Shown piece after piece: positions 1-8,510 of a stretch of DNA of 64,000 nt (positions are counted from its first letter, which is position 1; each line of letters starts with the position of its first letter). Location: positions 21,320-85,319 of the forward strand of contig CANCMG010000006.1 of assembly GCA_947378965.1 (NCBI GenBank), written 5' to 3'. The DNA is from Alcaligenaceae bacterium (GTDB taxonomy: Bacteria > Pseudomonadota > Gammaproteobacteria > Burkholderiales > Burkholderiaceae_B). The position numbers and the translations under genes were made by a program. The notes under the pieces are model-generated. The model made no database searches. It saw only the letters and a list, made by a program, of their open reading frames with translations, and was not told the DNA's origin.

Positions 1-220
1 GATCTGTTTTAGTTTCGATGCGATCAGTTTTTATTTCGAGTTGGTGAATCTGCAACTTAACTGCGCTACTTAAGGCAACAAAGTCGGCCTTGGTAGCATA
101 TTGCTTGTGCTCTTCGTCATAGACATTTTGAAGAGCGTTAGCGTGCACTTCGGCCTGCTCACGGGGCAAGCCAGTAGCCACGAGCTGCGTGGCGTAAGAC
201 AAAGAATTGAAAGTACTCAT
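1..220 (-). CDS. DUF1640-like coiled-coil protein, 3' end outside window
   Basis: Reading the minus strand from an ATG at 218-220 gives an open frame to the window edge. The protein begins MSTFNSLSYATQLVATGLPR and continues with a segment rich in E, Q, K and A and then repeated heptad-like IETKTD units. This is the layout of the DUF1640/CCDC90-type family: a short N-terminal helix, then a long coiled coil, often with a C-terminal membrane anchor, which would lie outside this window. An AGGA ribosome binding site stands about 8 bases before the ATG. The family has no firm function in bacteria. Only about 73 codons are visible, so the assignment rests on the N-terminal pattern. Confidence 0.6.
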   Translation of the reverse strand, partial: MSTFNSLSYATQLVATGLPREQAEVHANALQNVYDEEHKQYATKADFVALSSAVKLQIHQLEIKTDRIETKTD

Positions 221-400
221 GACGCTTCCTGTGCAAAACAATTTCAGGCACCAGCACCCGAAGCATCTAGTTTGAGCTGCAAGCCAACCGAATTCAATAG
301 CTTGGACCAAACTGTTGCAATCTTTTACAAGTCACCCAAGCGCACGACTGCTTACCGCTTCAGCTGGCATAGAGTAGTCAGGATATTCAAATGCAACTTT

Positions 401-472
401 TCAACCAAGAATCCCAGCTTGAACTGACTGGCACCACCGGGTTTCGAGTAGATAGGCCCAATTCGCTGTGTA
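401..472 (-). pseudogene. Fragment of a PaaI-type thioesterase gene
   Basis: The minus strand encodes TQRIGPIYSKPGGASQFKLG, which matches residues about 21-40 of the complete thioesterase at 6455-6892 with only a few differences, and the DNA is likewise about 85% identical. No start or stop belongs to it and the homology ends abruptly on both sides, so it is a leftover internal piece of about 24 codons from a second copy. Confidence 0.7.
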
Positions 473-484
473 TTATTTTAGAAA

Positions 485-625
485 ATGACCAAAAAAGGCG
501 ATCTCGATCGCGGGCTTAAGCTGTGCGGTGCGACTCACAGAGCTTGGGCATCACGTAGAGCTTTTTGAAAAAAGTCGTGGCCAACCGGTCGCATGAGCAC
601 CAAGCCCTCGACCAATGCAATTGCG
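485..625 (+). pseudogene. Decayed 5' end of an FAD-dependent amine oxidase-like gene
   Basis: From ATG 485 the DNA starts like a flavin oxidoreductase (MTKK, then a damaged dinucleotide-binding region). After a frame change it reads LTELGHHVELFEKSRG, typical of the first beta-alpha-beta unit of renalase/monoamine-oxidase-like proteins, and then a further shift gives RMSTK, as in the usual GGRMSTR motif. At least two frameshifts are present. A second, shorter remnant of the same gene start lies at 10415-10456. This is a dead gene beginning. Confidence 0.6.
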
Positions 626-771
626 ACATTAGGGATTACCTTAGATGAGGCCAAATCCCTATGCCGACGGCCGTTTATCGTGTAAGTTCATACTGACACT
701 TTAAGTCAATCTAGCAAATGATACTGAGCGCGACCTTAGGGCGACGACTCGAATAATTCGGAGACAAAAAA

Positions 772-1983
772 ATGACTACAACTCTAAAAGGCCGTCGCAC
801 GCTCATTCAAGCTGCAGGCTTTGCTGCACTGACTGCCGCTGCAACGAATTTCAGTCGCATTGCGGGCGCCGCAGAACCTATCAAGATTGGCATACCGTGC
901 GCGCTGACAGGATCCCTTGCTGTTGTGGCCGAGCAAACGAAGCGCACCTCCCAACTCTTTGCCAAACAAGTCAACGCCGCCGGCGGGATTAATGGGCGAA
1001 TGATTGAATTGATTATTGAAGATACGGGTGGCAATCCGGCCACCTGTGTTCGCAAAGTGCAACAAATGGTCGAGCGAGACGGTTGCCGAATCTTCACAGG
1101 CATTACGTTTTCATCCGAGACGCTTGCCGTCATGCCCAGACTGGCTGAGTGGGATTCGATCTATGTCGCTTGTGGTAATGGCGATGCCAGCATGACAGCC
1201 GAGGCGTACGTGCCCGGATTTTTTCGCGGTAATCCGTCGGGCCCAACAGAGGCACGCTTACTCTCGATGTACATCAAAGATTCGGGCCTGAAAAAGTTTT
1301 ATGCCATCGGAATGGATTATTCGTGGGGGCACTCAACCGTTCAAGCCTTTGAACAAGAAATGGCTCGCAACAAAATTCAATTTCTTGGTAAGGTCTTTTC
1401 GCCGACCGGAACACGCGACTTCTCGAGCTACATCACAAAAATTCGCCAGTCAGGTGCCGATGGCTTAATGATGGTCTTGTCGGGGGACGACGCCAATGCG
1501 TTTATGACGCAGGCTGCCCAATACCGCCTGGGTGATAAAGTCAAAATGTTCACAACGCTCATTGAATTATCAACCATTAAGGCGGTCGGCGAGGCCTCTT
1601 TGGGGGTGATTGGAACCATGCGCTACATGTCGACTTACGACGATCCTGTGAATAACAAATTCGTGGATAGCTTTACTAAAGAAATCAAAGATACGCCCGA
1701 CTGGAACGATGGCGAACAATGGAAAGCTCTCCAATTTATTAGCGCCGCCATTCAAAAAACTGGTAACACCAAGTCAGTCGATTTGATCAAGGCCCTTGAT
1801 GGAATGGAACTTGACACCGTTAAAGGTAAGGCAAGCTTTCGCGCCTGCGATCATCAAAGCATGGAAGATGGCTTCGTGGTCAAAGTTGAAAAAGTCGGCA
1901 ATGCCTTGCTGCCGGTTCTGGTTAAAAAATACCCTGCCGACCAGATCACACCAGCTTGCCGTAAAAAGACCTTTGATAGCTAA
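772..1983 (+). CDS. Liv-type ABC transporter periplasmic substrate-binding protein
   Basis: 403 aa. It captures a small organic solute in the periplasm and delivers it to the permease encoded just downstream. The N-terminus carries a GRRTLIQAAG segment and a hydrophobic stretch ending near AGAAEP, compatible with a signal peptide (possibly Tat). The mature part has the type I periplasmic-binding fold signature: IKIGIPCALTGSLA, then NAAGGINGRMIELIIEDTGG and later WGHSTVQAF. The family includes receptors for branched-chain amino acids, amides, urea and aromatic acids; the substrate here cannot be read from sequence. The gene leads an operon with two permeases and two ATPases and is separated from them by a strong hairpin, as is common for receptor genes made in excess. 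An amidohydrolase closes the cluster and may act on the imported compound (inference). Confidence 0.9.
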   Translation: MTTTLKGRRTLIQAAGFAALTAAATNFSRIAGAAEPIKIGIPCALTGSLAVVAEQTKRTSQLFAKQVNAAGGINGRMIELIIEDTGGNPATCVRKVQQMVERDGCRIFTGITFSSETLAVMPRLAEWDSIYVACGNGDASMTAEAYVPGFFRGNPSGPTEARLLSMYIKDSGLKKFYAIGMDYSWGHSTVQAFEQEMARNKIQFLGKVFSPTGTRDFSSYITKIRQSGADGLMMVLSGDDANAFMTQAAQYRLGDKVKMFTTLIELSTIKAVGEASLGVIGTMRYMSTYDDPVNNKFVDSFTKEIKDTPDWNDGEQWKALQFISAAIQKTGNTKSVDLIKALDGMELDTVKGKASFRACDHQSMEDGFVVKVEKVGNALLPVLVKKYPADQITPACRKKTFDS

Positions 1984-2006
1984 CCTGGGCTAGCGCTACG
2001 ACACCT

Positions 2007-2036
2007 GTGCCTGCCTTGTTCAATACAAGCAGGCAC
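2007..2036 (+). terminator. Hairpin between receptor and permease genes
   Basis: An 11-bp stem (GTGCCTG plus CTTG, with one bulged C) and a 7-base loop lies 24 bases after the receptor stop codon. There is no long T run, only AAAATTTG. This suggests a partial terminator or an mRNA-stabilising structure that keeps the receptor message abundant relative to the permease genes. Confidence 0.6.
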
Positions 2037-2070
2037 AAAATTTGTTCGTCACTCTCACAGCGAGACCCGT

Positions 2071-2937
2071 GTGGAAACCTTTTCTTTTCTTCTGATACAG
2101 ACGCTCAACGCGCTGTCCCAAGCATCTCTTTTATTCTTTTTGGGAAGTGGCCTTGCCTTAATCTTCGGCATCATGCGCGTTGTCAATTTCTCGCACGGTG
2201 CCCTTTACATGCTTGGCGCCTACATTGGCTACACCACGGCCAAGCTAAGCGGCAGCGTCTGGCTTGCGATGTTCATCGCCCCATTAGCCGTAGGCGTACT
2301 AGGCTTGTTCTTTGAAATCGGATTTTTGCGCAAGCTTTACAAGAGAGACGAAAGCGCTTTCTTACTAGTCACCTTTGGCCTGACCTTAGTCGTGGCAGAG
2401 GTCACGCGACTGACTTGGGGTGCACCACCCTTACAGGTCCCCTTGCCCTCTGGCCTTTCCGGTGTGTTGTTCATTCTCGACGAACCCATGCCGACGTATC
2501 GACTCTTTTTGATTGCTGCTGGTGCGTTGGCCTCTGTGATCATCTGGGGCTTCTTAGAAAGAACGAGGCTTGGTCTCTTAATACGCGCCACTTCGCAAAA
2601 TTCACAAATGGTTCATGCCTTAGGCACCGATATCAATCTCGTCAGATCTGGTGTGTTTGCCCTGGGCTGTGGACTGGCTGCTCTGGGAGGGGTGCTTGCA
2701 GCACCTTCAATTACGGCATCGCCAGGCATGTCATCGGCGGTCATCGACGCTTTTGTCATCGTCATTATTGGCGGGATGGGCAGTTTTTTAGGTGCAATAC
2801 TTGGCAGTCTGATTGTTGCTGCTGTTCAAACCTTCGGCAATTACTTTTTCCCGGACTTTGCGATGGCGATCCTTTACTTACTCATGCTCGGGGTATTGAT
2901 TATCAGACCGGGGGGACTCCTGGGTAAGGAGGCGTGA
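2071..2937 (+). CDS. livH: Branched-chain-type ABC permease, LivH family
   Basis: 288 aa, starting at GTG 2071. One of the two inner-membrane subunits of the Liv-type importer. It is almost entirely hydrophobic with about eight helices. The LivH hallmark FGIMRVVNFSHGALYMLGAY lies near residues 30-50 and the cytoplasmic coupling-loop motif VIIGGMGSFLGAILGSLIVA near residues 230-250. Its stop overlaps the GTG of the next gene, which indicates translational coupling. The gene symbol reflects the family; the true substrate is unknown. Confidence 0.9.
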   Translation: METFSFLLIQTLNALSQASLLFFLGSGLALIFGIMRVVNFSHGALYMLGAYIGYTTAKLSGSVWLAMFIAPLAVGVLGLFFEIGFLRKLYKRDESAFLLVTFGLTLVVAEVTRLTWGAPPLQVPLPSGLSGVLFILDEPMPTYRLFLIAAGALASVIIWGFLERTRLGLLIRATSQNSQMVHALGTDINLVRSGVFALGCGLAALGGVLAAPSITASPGMSSAVIDAFVIVIIGGMGSFLGAILGSLIVAAVQTFGNYFFPDFAMAILYLLMLGVLIIRPGGLLGKEA

Positions 2938-3893
2938 TGATGAAAAACAAAATACTTGGGATCTTAGCCATCCTATGCTTGTTGGTAGCGCCACAAGTGC
3001 TCCCCAACTACGCGATGACTCTACTCACCGAGCTCGTGATTCTTGCGCTTTTTGCCATGAGCCTTGATCTGATGGTTGGCTACACCAAACTCGTGTCGTT
3101 TGGTCATGCCGGAGCCTATGGCTTAGGCGCCTATGCCTGTGCGCTGCTGTCTCTCAATACAACGCTTCCCCTGCCGGTCGTCATTCTGCTCTCGGCATTG
3201 ATCGTCGGTTTCATCGCCATTGGGATTGCCTGGAGCTGCACCATGGCGACGGGTGTTTCGTTTGCCATGCTGACCCTGGCATTTGGTCAGCTCGCTTATG
3301 CGATCGCTTTTAAGTGGGTGAGTGTGACAGGCGGCTCTGATGGCTTATCCGGCATCCCAAAAAGACCGGGGCCTTTCGGTTGGACACTGCTAACCACCAA
3401 GCCCGGTTTTTATTTACTCACAGTCGCTTGCTTATTAGGCGCCTATTTTTTCTGCCGAGCGTTAATCAAGTCGCCTTTTGGTCAGGTCCTGCGCGGCATT
3501 CGTGAAAATGAAATGAAAGTGCTTGCGCTCGGTTACAGCACACGTCGCTACAAAATTGCGATTGTCAGTATCGCTTACATGTTTGCGGGGATGGCGGGCG
3601 CACTGTATGCCGCGTTTGCGGGCTTCGCGATTCCTGAATTGCTGTTCTGGACGGTCTCGGGACAAGTCCTCATCATGGTCATTGTTGGTGGCCAAGGTAC
3701 CTTAATTGGACCCATGCTTGGGGCGGTATTTTTTATTATGGTCGAGCATAAACTGAGCGAACTGACAGAGACGTGGGGCCTTTTTATGGGTCTGATATTT
3801 ATTGCCTTTGTGATGTTTGCACCAAATGGTATTTTGGGTATGCTCAAGAAGAACACTTCGGCCGGTAAACCGTCTCAAGGGCATGCGTCATGA
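2934..3893 (+). CDS. livM: Branched-chain-type ABC permease, LivM family
   Basis: 319 aa from GTG 2934; ATG codons at 2937 and 2940 are alternatives. This is the second membrane subunit, paired with the LivH-like protein. The LivM-type signature SLDLMVGYTKLVSFGHAGAY lies near residues 43-62, and the coupling-loop sequence MVIVGGQGTLIGPMLGAVFF near residue 250. It overlaps both neighbours by four bases, so the permease and ATPase genes are probably translated as one coupled unit. Confidence 0.9.
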   Translation: MMMKNKILGILAILCLLVAPQVLPNYAMTLLTELVILALFAMSLDLMVGYTKLVSFGHAGAYGLGAYACALLSLNTTLPLPVVILLSALIVGFIAIGIAWSCTMATGVSFAMLTLAFGQLAYAIAFKWVSVTGGSDGLSGIPKRPGPFGWTLLTTKPGFYLLTVACLLGAYFFCRALIKSPFGQVLRGIRENEMKVLALGYSTRRYKIAIVSIAYMFAGMAGALYAAFAGFAIPELLFWTVSGQVLIMVIVGGQGTLIGPMLGAVFFIMVEHKLSELTETWGLFMGLIFIAFVMFAPNGILGMLKKNTSAGKPSQGHAS

Positions 3894-4642
3894 CAGCCGC
3901 ACTCGAATGCAAAGACATCGGCCGTAATTTCGGAGCGCTTGCGGCGCTCGCAAACGTCAATCTGGTCGTTCAACCCGGCGAAGTGCGGGCCGTGATCGGG
4001 CCAAATGGCGCAGGTAAGTCGACCTTGTTCAATGTCGTCGCGGGTGCGGTCAAGCCCACTGCCGGCGTGGTGCTTGTCGACGGTCAAGACATCACTGGGA
4101 TGACCGCGCAGAGGATCTGTCATTACGGCATTTCAAGAACCTTTCAGATCTCTGCCTTGTTTCCAGAAATGTCTGCCTTTGACAATGTCAGACTCGCTGC
4201 ACAGGGAAAACTAGCCGATCGCTGGCGGCCTATCGGTGGCCGCAAGGTCCTTGAGCAAGCAAGTGAGCTGGCGAGTCAGGCCATGTCTCGGCTGAACTTG
4301 AAAGCCATCCAAGACGTTGCCGTAGGGACTTTATCTCATGGCGATCAGAGGCTCGTTGAGGTCGCAATGGCCTTATCGCAGCGCCCCACTATTTTAATGT
4401 TGGATGAACCCACGCAGGGGATGTCCATACAAGAAACACATCGTACGGTCGACACGCTGAAGTCCTTACTCAGCGAAGAGAAATTAACAGTCGTACTCGT
4501 TGAACACGACATGGATGTTGTCTTTAGCCTCGCTGATCGAATCGCTGTCTTGCATCGCGGCCAACTGATTGCAGACGGTACCGCTGATGAGGTCAAAGAA
4601 AATTCAGCCGTGCAAGACGCCTACCTTGGAGGGCTGGACTGA
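3890..4642 (+). CDS. livG: ABC transporter ATPase, LivG family
   Basis: 250 aa cytoplasmic ATPase that powers the Liv-type importer as a heterodimer with the next gene product. Walker A is GPNGAGKS near residue 38. LSHGDQR stands at the ABC signature position (the family usually has LSxGxQR). Walker B is ILMLDEP, followed by the H-loop VLVEHDMD. The ATG at 3890 overlaps the preceding stop. Confidence 0.92.
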   Translation: MTAALECKDIGRNFGALAALANVNLVVQPGEVRAVIGPNGAGKSTLFNVVAGAVKPTAGVVLVDGQDITGMTAQRICHYGISRTFQISALFPEMSAFDNVRLAAQGKLADRWRPIGGRKVLEQASELASQAMSRLNLKAIQDVAVGTLSHGDQRLVEVAMALSQRPTILMLDEPTQGMSIQETHRTVDTLKSLLSEEKLTVVLVEHDMDVVFSLADRIAVLHRGQLIADGTADEVKENSAVQDAYLGGLD

Positions 4643-5337
4643 TGCTCAGATTACAAAACGTGCACGCCCACTATGGCATTGGTGAAGTGTTGCAGGGCGT
4701 GGACCTAAACATGGCGCAAGGTACGATTGGTGCCGTCTTAGGTCGTAACGGCGTCGGCAAAACGACCACCGTCAAGGCCATTATGGGTCTTGTCAATGTG
4801 ACGCAAGGATCGATTTATATTGACGGTCAAGACATTACTCAAAGCCCGCCGCATATTGTGGCCAGAGCCGGTGTCGGTTATGTGCCCGAAGGCAGAATGT
4901 TATTTCCTGACCTCACCGTGCTTGAGAACATCCAAGTCGCGCAGCGATCCCCGGCTAAACAATGGTCGACCAAAGCACTGTTTGAGTTGTTTCCCAGACT
5001 AGAAGAACGCATCCATCACAAGGGTAGTCAGCTTTCAGGCGGCGAGCAGCAAATGGTTGCTATCGCTCGGGCCTTAGCGACCGACCCCCGACTGCTTTTA
5101 CTTGACGAACCCTCGCAAGGCCTAGCCCCAAAAGTCGTCAGAGAACTTGTCGACGTGTTTATCAAGCTTAAAAACGAAGGTGTCACGCTCTTAGTCATCG
5201 AGCAAAACTTGAAATTCGCTGAGAGAATTGCTGACGACATGTTTGTCATGTCTAAAGGACAAATGGTCTATCAGGCATCTATCGCAAAGTTCATGAATGA
5301 AATTGATGCCGTGAAATCACAATACTTAACAATCTGA
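4642..5337 (+). CDS. livF: ABC transporter ATPase, LivF family
   Basis: 231 aa partner ATPase of LivG. Walker A GRNGVGKT, signature LSGGEQQ, Walker B LLLLDEP and H-loop LVIEQN are all intact. The stretch VGYVPEGRMLFPDLTVLEN is characteristic of the LivF branch. Its start shares one base with the preceding stop codon. The last codons lie in a 43-bp-spaced duplication that also spans the start of the next gene. Confidence 0.92.
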   Translation: MLRLQNVHAHYGIGEVLQGVDLNMAQGTIGAVLGRNGVGKTTTVKAIMGLVNVTQGSIYIDGQDITQSPPHIVARAGVGYVPEGRMLFPDLTVLENIQVAQRSPAKQWSTKALFELFPRLEERIHHKGSQLSGGEQQMVAIARALATDPRLLLLDEPSQGLAPKVVRELVDVFIKLKNEGVTLLVIEQNLKFAERIADDMFVMSKGQMVYQASIAKFMNEIDAVKSQYLTI

Positions 5338-5400
5338 TCTCGCACGAAATCAACCACTGACGCAATACTTAACAATCTGATCCAACATGAAATCAATCAT
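5320..5400 (+). repeat. Two-copy direct repeat, 43-bp spacing, across the livF end
   Basis: About 38 bases beginning caatacttaacaatctgatc occur at 5320-5357 and again at 5363-5400, with the first 20 bases identical and the rest similar. Copy 1 contains the livF stop and then ACGAAATCA; copy 2 carries ATGAAATCA, which is the amidohydrolase start codon. A local duplication therefore copied the gene junction, leaving one copy without a start codon. Confidence 0.8.
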
Positions 5401-6316
5401 AGATAACGACCCGCAAGCCAACATTCCGATTATCGATGCTCACCACCACTTGTGGGATCTTCAAGGGCACATCAACTATGATTGGTTGGTTCACCCCGAG
5501 CATAATTGGCTGGGCAATTATTCTGCCATTCAAAGAACCTACCTCGCACCAGAATATCTGCGAGATACAGCGCTGCACAATGTGATCGGAACAGTCGCGA
5601 TTGAAGCCGAGTGCGACCGCTCGCAGCAAGTGGCTGAAACAAAATGGTTCAGCGAAGTCAGTGAACAATACGGATTACCTTCTGTGATCGTCGCTCACGC
5701 GTGGGTTGATACACCAAACGCAGAAGAGATACTGGCGCAGCAGGTTCAATACAAACGCGTCAGAGGGATCCGAACCAAACCAATTATCGCGGCGACCCCA
5801 ACAGATAGTGTGAAAGGGCAACCTCGCAGCTTGCAGGATCCGAAATGGATTGAAGGCTTGGCCTTGCTTGAAAAATACAACTTGTCTTGGGATTTGCGAC
5901 TGCCCTGGTGGCACCTGAAGGAAGGCGCAGAGGTAGCCGCCTGCTACCCGAAGATGAATATCATTTTGAATCATACTGGCTATCCTTGGCATAGAGATGT
6001 TGCCTCGATGCAAGGTTGGCGCGAAGGCATGCAAGCCTTGGCTGATCTACCAAATGTCTCTTGCAAGATTTCTGGGCTCTGCGTAGCAGACAGGCCTTGG
6101 ACACTAGAAGAGAATGGCCCAATTATTCGCGAGACAATAAAGATGTTTGGCGTAGAACGCTGTATGTTCGCGTCTAACTTTCCGGTAGATAGCCTAAAAG
6201 GAAGTTGGGACTACATCTATACGCAATTTAAACGTTCGGTGGCTGATCTTCCGATGGCCGATCAGCTCAAGCTCTTTGCACAAAACGCGATACGCATCTA
6301 TCGTATCGAGCTGTGA
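5387..6316 (+). CDS. Amidohydrolase-2 family TIM-barrel hydrolase
   Basis: 309 aa. Members of this family hydrolyse lactones or decarboxylate and deaminate small ring compounds (for example pyrone dicarboxylate lactonase and fuconolactonase-like enzymes). Visible metal-site motifs are DAHHHLWDL at residues about 17-25, then VAIEAECD, an isolated NHTGYPW motif near residue 195, and FASNFPVD near residue 265 at the usual C-terminal Asp position. It follows the Liv operon by 49 bases in the same direction, so its substrate may be the imported solute or a product of it. No clear ribosome binding site precedes ATG 5387; the start is inside the second copy of the local duplication. Confidence 0.8.
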   Translation: MKSIIDNDPQANIPIIDAHHHLWDLQGHINYDWLVHPEHNWLGNYSAIQRTYLAPEYLRDTALHNVIGTVAIEAECDRSQQVAETKWFSEVSEQYGLPSVIVAHAWVDTPNAEEILAQQVQYKRVRGIRTKPIIAATPTDSVKGQPRSLQDPKWIEGLALLEKYNLSWDLRLPWWHLKEGAEVAACYPKMNIILNHTGYPWHRDVASMQGWREGMQALADLPNVSCKISGLCVADRPWTLEENGPIIRETIKMFGVERCMFASNFPVDSLKGSWDYIYTQFKRSVADLPMADQLKLFAQNAIRIYRIEL

Positions 6317-6442
6317 CCTTGAACTTTATGCCATACGCCTCGATCGACTAGAGGCGTAACTTTGAAATTTACGCAATATATCCCTCTCGTATAGAGTCGT
6401 AACCTTGAGCTTTACGCAATACGCCTTGATCGAGCAGTGCCT
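6314..6442. repeat. Three tandem 43-bp imperfect repeats
   Basis: Units at 6314-6356, 6357-6399 and 6400-6442 each start with tRaccttgaRctttacgcaat or a close variant. The amidohydrolase stop codon TGA forms the first bases of unit 1. Unit 1 also contains a hairpin (acgcctc paired with gaggcgt around a 9-base loop) that may act as a weak terminator between the convergent genes. All three units are exactly 43 bases. Confidence 0.8.
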
Positions 6443-6454
6443 TAAACGCTAACG

Positions 6455-6892
6455 CTAAAAGGGCTTGAGGCGTTGCGTCGTTCTAGCCGCAAATATTGCT
6501 GACGCTTTTAAAACAAGGCGCTCACCAACTTTAAGCTCGCAGTTACCAAAACGAACGCGACCACTGATCTTACTGAGCGTAGCGGTCGCCTCAACCCAAT
6601 CACCTAAAACTGCCGGGCTAATAAAATCGACTGAGAGATGCATCGTTAAGACATCGTTTGCTTGACTATTTGCGTGCGCCACGTTGATCCCGATCGCCTG
6701 ATCTGCGACGGTAGACAGCATCCCGCCGTGCACCACGCGCTCAATATTCAGGTGCGACTCGTCCACCAAAAAACCTAGCTTGAACTGATTTGCACCATCA
6801 GGCTTTGAGTAAATAGGGCCAATTCGTTGTGTGAATGGCTCGACCATAAAAATGGGCTCAAAGCCTGCTGGTACGCCATGCGGAAGTGTCAT
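6455..6892 (-). CDS. PaaI-family hotdog thioesterase
   Basis: 145 aa, the normal size for a single hotdog domain. The family hydrolyses acyl-CoA thioesters, often aromatic or short-chain. Typical features are HGGMLSTVADQAIGI near residues 56-70 (HGG..x..D/E catalytic region) and the second strand region TMHLSVDFISPAVLGDWVEA. It reads toward the amidohydrolase. A fragment of a near-identical gene lies at 401-472, so the gene was once present twice locally. Confidence 0.85.
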   Translation of the reverse strand: MTLPHGVPAGFEPIFMVEPFTQRIGPIYSKPDGANQFKLGFLVDESHLNIERVVHGGMLSTVADQAIGINVAHANSQANDVLTMHLSVDFISPAVLGDWVEATATLSKISGRVRFGNCELKVGERLVLKASAIFAARTTQRLKPF

Positions 6893-6993
6893 TGTCGTTT
6901 TAATTTTTTGTTTATATCAACTTCACTGTATCTTACCCAGTGGCTGAACAGAAGCCAAGATCAGTCGGCTTCTTTTTCAATCATGACACCTCC

Positions 6994-8229
6994 CTAACGC
7001 TTTGCCAGCAAATCTAAGACCACCCGAGGCACCATACTGAGCGTAGCCAGCCCTTTAAACTCTGGCAACCCCTCAGCGGCAAACTTTGTACGCAGGGCTA
7101 AAAATGCCTCGCCGGCGCTGGTTTCAAACCAAAACCAATCTTGTAAAGACTTTGCAGTATGTTGTCCGGGCTGGGCAAGTTTTGCCTCAAAATAAAATGA
7201 CTTCAGCTCATCGGTTGCAAACTTTACGCTAACGGCCGCAGCTTGCTCAGAATCGTTCAAAACCTGCTCGGGCTCTGAACCTAACCACGAGGTCACAAAC
7301 TCTGCGAGTCGTTCAGGCGAGGCGCCAGTGACACCCAAAGTGGTTCGACCGCGTGCCTGAAGACTCACCTCGTGCCAGGCCTGCAGTTGTGCAACCTCGC
7401 TGATTACCCGCTCGCGCAACGTGCCAACCTTGCTTTGAGTTGGAAAGCTAACTGGGCAGACCAACTGTTGATCGTCATAGCCTAGCTGGTCAGGCGGTGC
7501 GTCGTCTTGAAAATCTTGAATGATCGGTTCGCGATCGTACTCAAGAAGCCCAAGCGCCTCTTTTAACACCCGTTTCTGAAATGCAGTGTCCGTTGGCGCG
7601 CCAAACGGACGCCCCAACATAAACGGTACCCAAAGCGCTCTTGGGGGATTAAAAGCGACGGTGTGCTCTCTGATCAAACTGATCTGCACAGTTGGGATCC
7701 CGAACTCTTCTAAATAACGGCCGACGGCGCTCACGGCGCACGTACAAAGCGGTCAAACCGGAGACAGCACAACCGCGTCTACGTTATCCAACTTAAGTAA
7801 CTCGGCTAACTCTTTTGCTTTAGCTTCGTACTTTGTGGTTGGCCAAATCGCACCCATAAAAGAGTAATGAAACTTTGCCACAGACCCTACAAATTTTTCT
7901 GCAACCAGTTCTTTGAGTCTCTGCAGCGGAAACACAACGTTGCAATCCGCTTGAAAGCCCGAGCGATCAAAATTGACCGATACGTGACTCATCACCAGAT
8001 CGGCAGCGTCAGTATCCTCAGAGATCACTCGGTAATCGGTTCCGTTGCCCGTCGAGTTAAAGGGCATATCGGCTCTGACATGCAGGCCCGCAGTTGTGAC
8101 GAGTGCAACGCGACGTTGGCCAAGCGGTGGCCCAGAGACCAACCGCGGCGGTGACATATTAGGTATTTGCTTGACCCGATCGAGGTGATGCCCTCTCTCA
8201 ATCTCAGGCAAGTCTGCTAGGCGAACCAT
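6994..8229 (-). CDS. GrdB-like selenoprotein B family reductase with in-frame UGA (predicted Sec)
   Basis: About 411 aa if the TGA at 7753-7755 is read as selenocysteine. Both halves belong to the glycine/sarcosine/betaine reductase component B family: the first has MVRLADLPEIERGHHLD and VALVTTAGLHVRADMPF and ends DAVVLSPV; the second goes on with PLCTCAVSAVGRYLEEFGIP. The TGA falls where GrdB has its active-site U, giving U-x-x-C-x-C. The start at 8229 is chosen because GGAG stands 7 bases before it and homology begins there; an upstream ATG at 8391 would only translate a duplicated DNA segment. A SECIS-like hairpin follows the TGA. In Clostridia GrdB works in anaerobic Stickland reduction; the role of such homologues in Proteobacteria is unknown. 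Confidence 0.75.
7724..7755 (-). promoter_or_regulatory. Candidate bacterial SECIS element with the Sec UGA
   Basis: On the minus strand, 9 bases after the UGA begins a hairpin: ACG, bulged U, GCGC, loop CGUGA, GCGC, CGU. All seven pairs are canonical. Counting the U of UGA as 1, the bulged U is at 16 and the loop GU at 22-23. In the E. coli fdhF element the corresponding bulged U and loop GU stand at about 17 and 23-24. This element would recruit SelB and tRNA-Sec. Confidence 0.55.
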
Positions 8230-8294
8230 TCCGCTCTCCAAGGATCCAATTAACCGATCGATGTTAGCTGAAACTGAGGTCAACAAATACTTTG

Positions 8295-8390
8295 AATGAT
8301 AAAAATTCGATGATGTCGCTTGCGAATCATGCGATAACATTTGAAAAGAATGACAAAAATTCGATGATATCGCTTGCGAATCATGCGACA
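8295..8390. repeat. Two-copy 42-bp direct repeat upstream of the GrdB-like gene
   Basis: Copies at 8295-8336 and 8349-8390 differ at only three positions and are spaced 54 bases. Because 54 is a multiple of three, the upstream frame shows a peptide repeat (SHDSQAxSSNFxHS), but this lies before the likely start codon at 8229. It is probably a leader-region duplication. Confidence 0.85.
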
Positions 8391-8510
8391 TTCATTGCGA
8401 ATAATGACGGGTTTTCCCTTGATCTACGAACCACCCAGCCATTATATTTTGTCGTATAACTGAATCATTCTTTCGCTCGTGGGCTGCGCGCTGCCATTTG
8501 GTGGCATCAA

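Noticed and set aside
101..427. Rightward 108-codon ORF at the left end
   Set aside because: It overlaps the leftward DUF1640-like gene and pseudogene fragments, has no protein-like pattern and no ribosome binding site.
6314..6442. CRISPR array
   Set aside because: Units are directly adjacent and imperfect, with no unique spacers and no cas genes in the window.
6994..7734. Two separate ORFs (7753-8391 and 6994-7734) instead of one gene
   Set aside because: Both parts are consecutive pieces of one GrdB-type protein and the TGA lies at the Sec site with a SECIS-like hairpin, so a single selenoprotein gene is the simpler reading.
8230..8391. N-terminal extension of the GrdB-like protein from ATG 8391
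   Set aside because: It only translates a 54-base duplication; the start at 8229 has a good ribosome binding site and the homology begins there.
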